This document shows positions 54,412 to 64,000 of a DNA stretch of 64,000 nt, in pieces (within the stretch, counting starts at the first letter, position 1; the number at the start of each line of letters is the position of its first letter). The DNA comes from Gari tellinella. Taxonomy: Eukaryota > Mollusca > Bivalvia > Cardiida > Psammobiidae. The DNA is taken from positions 58,643,246 through 58,707,245 of the forward strand of contig OV277866.1 of assembly GCA_922989275.2 (NCBI GenBank). The letters run 5' to 3'. A program made the position numbers and the translations under genes. Under the pieces are notes generated by a model, which saw only the letters and a list, made by a program, of their open reading frames with translations, had not been told where the DNA came from and ran no database searches.

Positions 54412-54922
54412 ACAATAAAACCTCTCTATTACGAACACTGAAAAGAAGGCTAATTGACTGCATAAAAGACAGATGATAGGTTAAAGCAAGGTAAACGTAA
54501 AGTAGAAAGCTCCTGCCGGGACTTATTTACGTTCACATTTTTTAAGCATTCACGTGCTTTTAAATACGTGTGCTCGAAGAAGCGCCATTTGAAATTGACA
54601 AATGCAAATTTCATTTTAACTGCAAATTTGAGATTATAACACTTCTACAATTTAATTATTTTAAATGATTTAAAGTAGATATCATACTTAGCTAATAAAC
54701 AACGATAAGCATGGACAAGCAATTATATTTTGTTCGGTAGATCTAATAAAAATGCGCGGGTAGCTAAACGTGTAAAATAAAAAAGAACCTAGGTAGCGAA
54801 CTGACAGATGTGAATGCAACAGGGTTGCGTAACTTCCCAGCAACCGCTTTAAGCAGTCGCCTGCCTTAAGCACCTGCTAACTAAAACAATTAAGTTGACG
54901 TCACAGAGAAGTTTTACCGTAT
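54412..54922. mobile_element. Family D (pogo-like) MITE, interrupted
   Basis: ATAAAACCTCTCTATTACGA and a hairpin (GGTTAAAGCAAGGTAAACGT, AGAAAGCTCC) at the left; TTTAAGCAGTCGCCTGCC and GAAGTTTTACCGTA at the right. About 280 bp of unrelated sequence lies between. 54923-55369 has no recognisable feature. Confidence 0.6.
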
Positions 54923-55572
54923 TATTAGTTTCTCGTCTTCGAAGAAGACACACGTTTACGGGATTGAAAAAAAATAATGGTTTTCCCCGAGTTTTATACC
55001 CCCCCCTTCCCGTATGATTTTCAATAAACTTAGACTGTGAGTTAAAACACAATATACGTAGACTTTTTTTTTTTATCCTTTATCGTTTTTTATTTTGGCA
55101 ACCTGCGCACATGCCTTATAAGCCCTGCAGCGTATTTATCCAGATCCAGACCTGACTATAGACTTTAGTTTAACATAAAGAACCTGTTTCAGTTTCGGGT
55201 TTTAAGAGTAGGCTATTTACATGTATATTATATTTCATTATGATTTCGAAATATGACTGTATTCCAAAAAGGTTTCTACAGTTAAAATGCACATGTGTAT
55301 GAACAAGTAAGCTGTTGCATATCTTTTCTTGATAATTTTCACCTAAAGCGATTCAGCGACTCCAACTCATACAGGTAGCGTCCACGATGATGCCATCGCA
55401 ATCAGCTATGACTCCGCCGCGGAAATATCCCGTAGGGTAAATTACTGTCCGCGGTGGACACAAATTTTGTCCACGATGGTCCAAAAAAATTGTCCGTGCT
55501 GGAAACCCGCGAACATTCAAAAGTGTCCGTGCTGGGAGCGCGGACTTTTTAAACATTGCGAGACTTGTACTG

Positions 55573-55691
55573 TATATAGGAAAACCTTTAAAAATCTTCT
55601 TCTCTGAAACTGTAAGGCCCAGATCTTTAATATTTGACATATAGCTTTGCCTTGTGGTCCTCTACGAAGATTGTTCAAATTATGACCCCCG
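55573..55691. mobile_element. AGCTCACC host, middle part
   Basis: A 119-bp island between the two giant insertions: TATATAGGAAAACC to AAATTATGACCCCCG. It is the continuation of the monomer broken at 46425. Confidence 0.85.
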
Positions 55692-55699
55692 TGTAACAG

Positions 55700-57340
55700 G
55701 CCATTTCTTCCCCAGGCCATTTCTTCCCCCCCCCCCTCCCCCCCTCCCCCCTAGGCCATTTCTTCCCCAGGGAAGAAACAGCCCAGCCAGTCAGTTTCTT
55801 CCCCGGGGCCTGGGCCGTTTCTTCCCCCCCACCAAATTTCTTTTTTCAGAAAGGCCTGTGCCATTTCATCAACCCTGTGTGTCAGTTAGGTTAGCAAGGG
55901 GGAAAGGAATGGCCTGGGCCATTTCTTCCCCCCTGTGTCTCAGTTAAGTAAGTAAGGGGGGAAGGAATGGCCTGGGCCGTTTCTTCTCCCCTGTGTGTCA
56001 TATAAGTAAGTGAGGGGGGGGGAAGGAATGGCCTGGGCCATTTCTTCCCCCCTATGTCTCAGTAAAGTAAGTAAGGGGGGAAGGAATGGCCTGGGCCGTT
56101 TCTTCTCTCCTGTGTGTCATATAAGTAGGTGAGGGGGGAAGGAATGGCCAGGGCCATTTCTTCCCCCCTATGTCTCATTAAAGTTAGTAAGGGGGGGGGA
56201 AGGAATGGCCTGGGCCGTTTTTTCTCCCCTGTGTCTCAGTAAAGTATGTAAGGGGGGGGAAGGAATGGCCTGGGCCGTTTCTTCTCCCCTGTGTCTCAGT
56301 AAAGTAAGTATGGGGGGGGAAGGCATGGCCTGGGCCGTTTCTTCTCCCTTGTGTGCCATATAAGTAAGTGAGGGGGGAAGAAATGGCCTGGGCCATTTCT
56401 TCCCCCCTATGTCTCAATAAAGTTAGTAAGGGGGGGAAGGAATGGCCTGGGCCGTTTCTTCTCCCATGTGTGCCATATAAGTAGGTGAGGGGGGAAGGAA
56501 TGGCCTGGGCCATTTCTTCCCCCCTTTGTCTCAATAAAGTTAGTAAGGGGGGGAAGGAATGGCCTGGGCCGTTTCTTCTCCCCTGTGTCTCAGTTAAGTA
56601 AGTAAGGGGGGAAGGAATGGCCTGGGCCGTTTCTTCTCCCCTGTGTGCCATATAAGTAAGTGAGGGGGGGAAGGAATGGCCTGGGCCATTTCTTCCCCCC
56701 TATGTATCAATAAAGTTAGTAAGGGGGGATGGAATGGCCTGGGCCGTTTCTTCTCCCCTGTGTGCCATATAAGTAGGTGAGGAGGGAAGGAATGGCCTGG
56801 GCCATTTCTTCCCCCCTATGTCTCAATAACGTTAGTAATGGGGGGGGGAAGGAATGGCCTGGGCCGTTTCTTCTCCCCTGTGTCTCAGTTAAGTAAGTAA
56901 GGGGGGAAGGAATGGCCTGGGCCTTTTCTTCTCCCCTGTGTGTCATATAAGTAAGTGAGGGGGGAAGGAATGGCCTGGGCCATTTCTTCCCCCCTATGTC
57001 TCAATAAAGTTAGTTAGGGGGGGAAGGAATGGCCTGGGCCGTTTCTTCTCCCCTACGTCCCAGTAAAGTAAGTAAGGGGGGAAGGAATGGCCTGGGCTGT
57101 TTCTTCTCCCCTGTGTCTCAGTAAAGTAAGGGGGGGAAGGAATGGCCTGGGCCGTTTCTTCTTCCCTGTGTGCCATATAAGTAAGTGAGGGGGGAAGGAA
57201 TTAGCCAGGGCCACTTCTTCCCCCCTATGTCTCAATAAAGTTAGTAAGGGGGGGAAGGAGTGGCCTGGGCCGTTTCTTCTCCCCTGTGTGCCATATAAGT
57301 AGGTGAGGGGGGAAGGAATGGCCTGGGCCATTTCTTCTCC
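55700..57340 (-). repeat. GC-rich tandem array, left (inverted) half
   Basis: About 58-bp units, written on the plus strand as GTAAGGGGGGAAGGAATGGC, CTGGGCCGTTTCTTCTCCCC and TGTGTCTCAGTTAA. Two unit types alternate (CTCAGTTAAGTAAGTAAGG and GCCATATAAGTAAGTGAGG). The long frames here are by-products of the repeats. Confidence 0.9.
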
Positions 57341-60300
57341 CCTTACTAACTTAACTGAGACACAGGGGGGGAAGAAATGGCCCAGGCCATTGCTTCCCCC
57401 CCTCACTTACTTATATGACTCACAGGGGAGAAGAAACGGCCCAGGCCATTCCTTCCCCCCTTACTAACTTAACTGAGACACAGGGGGGAAGAAATGGCCC
57501 AGGCCATTCCTTCTCCCCTTATTAACTTAACTGAGACACAGGGGGGAAGGAATGGACCAGGCCATTGCTTCCCCCCCTCACTTACTTATATGACTCACAG
57601 GGGAGAAGAAACGGCCCAGGCCATTCCTTCCCCCCTTACTAACTTAACTGAGACACAGGGGGGAAGAAATGGCCAAGGCCATTCCTTCCCCCCCTTACTA
57701 ACTTTATTGAGACATAGGGGGGAAGAAATGGCCCAGGCCATTCCTTCCCCCCCCCCCCTCACTTACTTATATGACACACAGGGGAGAAGAAACGGCCCAG
57801 GCCATTTCTTCCCCCCTTATTAACTTAACTGAGACACAGGGGGGAAGAAATGGCCCAGGCCATTCCTTCTCCACTTACTAACTTAACTGAGACACAGGGG
57901 GGAAGAAATGGCCCAGGCCATTGCTCCCCCCCCCCTCACTTACTTATATGACACACAGGGGAGAACAAATGGCCCAGGCCATTCCTTCTCCCCTTACTAA
58001 CTTAACTGAGACACAGGGGGGAAGAAATGGCCCAGGCCATTGCTCCCCCCCCCCCCTCACTTACTTATATGACACACAGGGGAGAAGAAATGGCCCAGGC
58101 CATTCCTTCTCCCCTTACTAACTTAACTGAGACACAGGGGGGATGAAATGGCCCAGGCCATTCCTTCTCCCCTTACTAACTTAACTGAGACACAGGGTGA
58201 AGAAATGGGGGGGGGGAAGAAATGGCCCAGGCCATTCCTTCCCCACCTCACTCACTTATATGACACACAGGGGAGAAGGAACAGCCCAGGCCATTCCTTC
58301 CCCCCTTACTAACTTAACTGAGACACAGGGGGGATGAAATGGCCCAGGCCATTCCTTCTCCCCTTACTAACTTAACTGAGACACAGGGGGGAAGAAATGG
58401 GGGGGGGGGGGGGGAGAAATGGCCCAGGCCAATTCCTTCTCCCCTTACTTACTTAACTGAGACACAGGGGGGAAGAAATGGCCCAGGCCATTCCTTCCCC
58501 ACCTCACTCACTTATATGACACACAGAGGAGAAGGAACAGCCCAGGCCATTCCTTCCCCCCTTACTAACTTAACTGAGACACAGGGGGGAAGAAATGGCC
58601 CAGGCCATTCCTTCTCCCCTTACTAACTTAACTGAGACACAGGGGGGAAGAAATGGCCCAGGCCATTCCTTCCCCCCCTCACTTACTTATATGACACACA
58701 GGGGAGAAGAAACAGCCCAGGCCATTCCTCCCCCCTCACCTACTTATATGACACACAGGGGAGAAGTAACGGCCCAGGCCATTCCTTCCCCCCCTTACTA
58801 ACTTTATTGAGACAAAGGGGGGAAGAAATGGCCCAGGCCATTCCTTCCCCCCCCTCACTTACTTATATGACACACAGGGGAGAAGAAACGGCCCAGGCCA
58901 TTCCTTCCCCCCTTATTAACTTAACTGAGACACAGGGGGGGGGGGGGGGAAGAAATGGCCCAGGCCATTCCTTCTCCACTTACTAACTTAACTGAGACAC
59001 AGGGGGGAAGAAATGGGGGGGGGGTGAAATGGCACAGGCCATTCCTTCTCCCCTTACTTACTTAACTGAGACACAGGGGGGAAGAAATGGCCCAGGCCAT
59101 TCCTTCCCCACCTCACTCACTTATATGACACACAGGGGAGAAGGAACAGCCCAGGCCATTCCTTCCCCCCTTACTAACTTAACTGAGACACAGGGGGGAA
59201 GAAATGGCCCAGGCCATTCCTTCTCCCCTTACTAACTTAATTGAGACACAGGGGGGAAGAAATGGCCCAGGCCATTCCTTCCCCCCCCCTCACTTACTTA
59301 TATGACACACAGGGGAGAAGAAACAGCCCAGGCCATTCCTCCCCCCTCACCTACTTATATGACACACAGGGGAGAAGTAACGACCCAGGCCATTCCTTCC
59401 CCCCCTTACTAACTTTATTGAGACATAGGGGGGAAGAAATGGCCCAGGCCATCCCTCCCCCCCCCCCTCACTTACTTATATGACACACAGGGGAGAAGAA
59501 ACGGCCCAGGCCATTCCTTCCCCCCTTATTAACTTAACTGAGACACAGGGGGGAGGAAATGGCCCAGGCCATTCCTTCTCCACTTACTAACTTAACTGAG
59601 ACACAGGGGGGAAGAAATGGCGCAGGCCATTCCTTCCCACCCCTCACTTACTTATATGACACACAGGGGAGAAGAAACGGCCCAGGCAATTCCTCCCCCC
59701 CCTTACTTACTTAACTAAGACATAGGGGGAAGAAATGGCCTACGCCATTCTTTCCCCCTTACTTACTTATATGACACACAGGGGAGAAGAAACGGCCCAG
59801 GCCATTCCTCCTCCCCCCCCCCCTTACTAACTTAACGGACACACAGTGGAGAAAAAATGGCCCAGGCCATTCCTTCCTCCCCCCTTACTTACTTAACTGA
59901 GACAAAGGGGGGGGGATGAAATGGCCCAGGTCATTACTTCTCCCCTTACTAACTTAACTGAGACACAAGGGGGGGGGGGGAAGAAATGGCCCAGGCCATC
60001 CCCCCCCCCCCCTCACTTACTTATATGACACACAGGGGAGAAGAAACAGTCCAGGCCATTCCTTCCCCCCTTACTAACTTAACTGAGACACAGGGGGGGA
60101 AGAAATTGCCCAGGCCATTCCTTCCCCCCCCCCCCCCCCCCTCACTTACTTATATGACACACAGGGGAGAATAAAAGGTCCTGGCCATTCCTTCCCCCCC
60201 TATTACTAACTTAACTGAGACACAGGGGGGGGGGGGGGGAGAAATGGCCCAGGCCATTCCTTCTGCCCTTACTAACTTAACTGAGACACAGGGGGGTAGA

Positions 60301-60908
60301 AATGGCCCAGGCCATTCCTTCCCCCCCTCACTTACTTATATGACGCACAGGGAAGACGAAACAGCCCAGGCCATTCCTTCCCCCCTTACTAACTTAACTA
60401 AGACATAGGGGGAAAGAAATGGCCTAGGCCATTCTTTCCCCCCTCACTTACTTATATGACACACAGGGGAGAAGAAACAGCCCAGGCCATTCCTTTCCCC
60501 CCCCCCCCCCCCCTTACTAACTTAACTGAGACACAGGGGGGAAGAAATGGCCCAGGCCATTCCTTCTCCCCTTCTAACTTAACTGAGACACAGGGGGGAA
60601 GAAATGGCCCAGGCCATTCCTTCTCCCCTTCTAACTTAACTGAGACACAGGGGGGAAGAAATGGACTAGGCCATTCCTTCCCCCCCCTCACTTACTTATA
60701 TGACACACAGGGGAGAAGAAACAGCCCAGGCCATTCCTTCCCCCCTTACCTACTTAACTAAGTCATAGGGGGGAAGAAATGGCCTAGGCCATTCTTTCCC
60801 CCTCACTTACTTATATGACACACAGGGGAGAAGAAACGGCCCAGGCTATTCCTCCCCCCTTTCTAAATTAACAGACACACAGAGGAGAAGAAACGTCCCA
60901 GCCCATTT
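57341..60908 (+). repeat. GC-rich tandem array, right half (opposite polarity)
   Basis: The same two unit types as the left half but reverse-complemented: TTACTAACTTAACTGAGACA plus CAGGGGGGAAGAAATGGCCC plus AGGCCATTCCTTCCCCC, alternating with a CTCACTTACTTATATGACAC type. Over 55 units, with C or G runs up to about 18. The unit core GGAAGAAATGGCC-CA-GGCCATTCCTTCC is itself palindromic. Confidence 0.92.
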
Positions 60909-60910
60909 TT

Positions 60911-62285
60911 TTACGCCCGACTTCAGACGGGACGTATTATGTCGTGGCTCTGTCCGTCCGTCCGTCCGTCTGTCCTTCCGTCCGTCCACTTTTTCATGTC
61001 CGCTCTCTTACTCAAACAAATTTAGTCTAATCCTTTTGAAACTTGGTCAGAACGTGTATGACCATAATATCTCGATCAAGTTCGATAACCAGCAAGATTG
61101 ACCCAGACATTCAAGAGTTATGCCCCTTTTTTGTCAAAAACGGGCATATTAGTTTGTCCGCTCTCTAACTCAAACAAATGTTTTTTAATCCTTTTCAAAC
61201 TTTGTCAGCATGTGTATGACCATAATATATCGGTCAAGTTCGATAACCAGCAGGATTGCCACAGACATTCAAGAGTTATGCCCCTTTTTTCGTAAAAAAC
61301 GGGCATATTTTAGTTTGTCCGCTCTCTAACTCAAACAAATTTATTTTAATCCTTTTGAAACTTTGTCAGTATGTGTATGACCATAATATCTCAGTCAAGT
61401 TCCATAACCAGCAGGATTGCCGAGTTATGCCCCTTTTTTCGTAAAAAACGGGCATATTTTAGTTTGTCTGCTCTATAACTCAAACACATTTATTTTAATC
61501 CTTTTGAAACTTGGTCAGCATGTGTATGACCATAATCTCTCTGTCAAGTTTGATAACAAGCAGGATTGCACCAGGCATTCAAGAGTTATGCCCCTTTTTT
61601 CGTAAAAAACGGGCATATTTTAGTTTGCCCGCTCTCTAACTCAAACAAATTTATTTCAGGCCTTTTGAAACTTGGTCAGCATGTGTATGACCATAATGTC
61701 TTGGTTATGTTTCATAACCAGCAAGATTGCCACAGACAGTCAAGAGTTATGCCCCTTTTTTCATCTAAAACGGGCATTTTTATAGTTTGTCCGCTCTCTA
61801 ACTCAAACAAATTTATTCCAATCCTTTTGAAACTTGGTCAGCATGTGTATTACCATAATGTCTTGGTTATGTTCTATAACCAGCAGGATTGCCCCAGACA
61901 TTCAAGAGTTATGCCCCTTATTTTTTCAAAAACGGGCATTTTTTAGTTTGTCCGCTCTCTAACTCAAATAAATTTATTCCAATCTTTTTGAAACTTTGTC
62001 AGCATGTGTATGACCATAATGTCTCGGTTATGTTTCATAACCAGCAAGATTGCCCCTGACATTCAAGAGTTATGCCCCTTTTATCGTCAAAAACGGGCAT
62101 TTTTTGTTTGTAGCTCTCTTTCTCAAACAAATTCATTCCCATCCTTTTGAAACTTGGTCAGCATATGACCCCTAACTTTCAGGGTTCTTCCCCTTTTGTT
62201 TTTACCTTGATAGGGTTTTGGTATGACTAAATTCTAAGATCGATTTGACGGGCGTATAATGTGTCTGGCTTGCGGTGCTCTTGTT
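60911..62285. mobile_element. ACGCCCG element with a 160-bp core array
   Basis: ACGCCCGACTTCAGACGGGA then CGTATTATGTCGTGGC to GACGGGCGTATAATGTGTC and GCGGTGCTCTTGTTT. The core is about seven tandem units of about 160 bp (61000-62200; GTTTGTCCGCTCTCTAACTC, CCTTTTGAAACTTGGTCAGC, CATTCAAGAGTTATGCCCC). It ends in the same CTCTTGTT as the AGCTCACC family. The short frames here are repeat translations. Confidence 0.75.
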
Positions 62286-63694
62286 TAGCTCACCTGAGCC
62301 ATAGTCTCAAGGTGAGCTATTGGGATGGCCCTGTGTCCGGCGTCGTCCGGCGTCCGTCGTCGTTAACAATTGCTTCAAATGACATCTCCTCATATACCGC
62401 TTGACAGATTTCAACCAAACTTTACAGAAATGTTCCTTGGGTCAAGCTCTTTCAAATTTGTTCAAAGAATTAAAAACAATGCAGAACTCTGGTTGCCATG
62501 GCAACCAAAGTGAAAAAATAAGGAAATCTTTAAAAATCTTCTTGTCAAAAACTGCAAGAGCCAGAGCTTAGATATTTGGCACACAGCATCATCTATAGGT
62601 CCTCTATCAAGTTTGTTCAAATAATGTCCCTAGGGTCAAAATTGGCCCCGACCCTGGGGTCACAGTTTTACATAGAGTTATATAGTGAAATTTTCAAACG
62701 TCTTCTTCTCTGAAACTAATATGGCTAGAGCATTGATACTCGGCATGGTGACACTTCTAGATGTTCTTTACATATTTTTCTCAAATGGTTCCGGTCGGTG
62801 GCATAAGTAGGTCACAGGAGCTAAAAATAGATTTTTTCAATGAAAACTTTAAAAATCTTCTTGTCTGAAACTACAAGGGCCAGAGCTTAGATATTTAGCA
62901 CATAGCATCATCTACTGGTCCTCTATCAAGTTTGGTCAAATTATGTCCCTGGGGTCAAAATTGGCCCCGCCCCGGGGGTCACAGTTTTACATAGAGTTAT
63001 ATAGTGAAATTTTCAAACATCTTCTTCTCTGAAACTAATATGGCCAGAGCTTTGAACAAGGAATATTCATCATGGCGTCACTTCTAGATGTCCTTTACAT
63101 ATTTTGTTCAAATGGTTCCCGTCGGTTGCATAAGTAGGTCACAGGAGCTAAAAATAGGTTTTTTTCAATGAAAACTTAAAAAATCTTCTTGTCTGAAACT
63201 ACAAGGGCCAGAGCTTAGATATTTGGCACATAGCATCATCTACAGGTCCTTTATCAAGTTTGTTCAAATTATGTCCCTAGGGTCAAAATTGGCCCCGCCA
63301 TCGGGGGTCACAGTTTTATATAGAGTTATATAGTGAAATTTTCAAACGTCTTGTCCTCTGAATCTAATACGGCCAGAGCTTTGATATTCATCATGGTGAC
63401 ACTTCTAGATGTCCTTTACATATTTTGTTCAAATGGTTACAGTCTGTTGCATAAGTAGGTCACAGGAGCTAAAAAAAAAAAAATTCAATGGAAACTTAAA
63501 AAAAATCTTTTTGTCTAAAACCCTAGTACCCTGATCTTAGATATTTGGCACATAGCATCATCTACAGGTCCTCTTTCAAGATTGTTCAAATTATGCCAAT
63601 CAAGTAAAAAATGACTCTGTCCTGGACATAAATCTTTTTCTCCATTTTGTCAGTTATTCTCAGGTGAGCGAAATATGCCCCATGGGGCTCTTGT
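62286..63694. mobile_element. AGCTCACC element, complete
   Basis: AGCTCACCTGAGCCATAGTC then TCAAGGTGAGCTATTGGG to CAGGTGAGCGAAATATGCC and CCATGGGGCTCTTGTTTT. About 1.4 kb with roughly 300-bp internal direct repeats (CAAGGGCCAGAGCTTAGATA and following). Confidence 0.78.
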
Positions 63695-63855
63695 TTTGTA
63701 CTCACTTACTTAACTGAAAAAAAAAAAGGGGTGGGAAAGAAATGGCCTGGGGGGGAGAAATGGCCGGGGCTGTTTCTTCCCCGGGGGAAGGAATGGGCCG
63801 GCCCATTTCTTCCCCCTGGGAAGAAATGGCCCGGGGAAAGAACTGGCCTGTTACA

Positions 63856-64000
63856 CCGGGCCAAAAATGGCCACGCCCTCGGGCTTATCAGTTTTTCAGA
63901 GGAAAACCTTTAAAAATCTTCTTCTCTGAAACTGTATGGCCTAGATCATTTATTTTTAACATGTAGCTTTGCCTTATAGTCCTCTACCAAAGTTGTTCAA
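63856..64000. mobile_element. AGCTCACC host, right part
   Basis: CGGGCCAAAAATGGCCACGC continues the monomer broken at 55691 and runs off the window. Confidence 0.82.

Larger units (their letters stand above)
46426..55572. mobile_element. 9.1 kb TIR element with a TA target duplication
   Basis: CAGTACAAGTCTCGCAATG plus TTTAAA at the left end, and the exact complement (25 bp) at the right, each flanked by TA. The host monomer reads CATAGACTTATATAGGAAAA when rejoined, as it does uninterrupted near 38895. About 200 bp at each end is GC-rich with repeated CCGCGG/GTCCGCG motifs (46446-46660 and 55370-55560), while the interior is AT-rich. No transposase is recognisable; the interior is random-looking frames plus nested MITEs. 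It could be a non-autonomous giant, a composite, or an eroded autonomous element of the Tc1/mariner/pogo type (suggested by TA). Confidence 0.8.
55692..63855. mobile_element. 8.2 kb TIR element containing a bipolar tandem array
   Basis: TGTAACAGGCCATTTCTTCC at the left; at the right GGCCTGTTACA (preceded by GGGGAAAGAACT), i.e. an inverted repeat of about 23 bp with two to three differences. Flanked by CCG on both sides. Deleting the element and one CCG gives GACCCCCGGGCCAAAAATGG, the intact monomer sequence, so it is a single insertion. The interior is the array (55700-60908) and two other elements (60911-62285, 62286-63694). No coding gene. Confidence 0.8.

Noticed and set aside
56168..60761. 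Many open frames with GRRNGPGHSFPP-like repeats in the GC-rich array
   Set aside because: They are translations of the 58-60 bp tandem units in several frames and both orientations; no start context or splicing suggests a protein.
60990..62200. CRISPR-like array
   Set aside because: Regular repeats of about 160 bp have no unique spacers; this is an ordinary tandem array inside a eukaryotic repeat element.

Overview
The window looks like nuclear DNA of a bivalve mollusc, probably a heterodont clam or dreissenid. The evidence is an AT-rich sequence with spliced genes carrying GT/AG introns, a tRNA-derived SINE with a mollusc-type central block, a decayed jockey/CR1-type LINE, and dense packing with short palindromic DNA transposons and 'AGCTCACC' repeats. 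The species is not determinable by eye.

Two genes can be built from reading frame plus splice-site phase. On the minus strand, eight coding exons between 23224 and 943 join in perfect phase into at least 1,538 residues of a Ser/Glu/Arg-rich, mostly disordered protein, whose 1,111-codon exon (16351-19684) is the largest open frame here. I cannot name it; a centrosomal/cytoskeletal scaffold, perhaps ALMS1-like, is only a guess. On the plus strand, four exons (27428-27526, 34786-34901, 40191-40357, 44053-44121) encode a presumptive mitochondrial transit peptide and most of the N-terminal domain of leucine/cytosol aminopeptidase (LAP3, family M17). Its catalytic exons were not found in the window. 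The two genes appear to be divergent, with a possible shared promoter near 27040-27427.

Almost everything else is transposon-derived. Five families of palindromic miniature elements (MITEs) recur: A (TTAA target, CCCATTACCCC ends), B (TTAA target, different ends), C (hAT-like CTCCAGATAAG ends), D (pogo-like CAGTAAAACC ends) and E (TA target, CAGTGGAG ends). Many are nested. Their central palindromes fall into shared sequence groups that cut across the families defined by the ends.

Region by region: 1-27000 is the minus gene with MITE-filled introns and a dead LINE at 24000-25210. 27040-28000 is the divergent promoter region and LAP3 exon 1. 28680-45330 holds LAP3 introns filled with AGCTCACC elements (some with a core array of about 146 bp units), two hAT-like elements with exact 8-bp target duplications, and TIR elements carrying tRNA-like cassettes. 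45944-64000 is one AGCTCACC element split by two giant insertions: a 9.1 kb element (46426-55572, TA duplication, 25-bp perfect TIRs) and an 8.2 kb element (55692-63855) containing a GC-rich tandem array that reverses polarity near 57340. In both cases the interrupted host monomer can be rejoined base for base.
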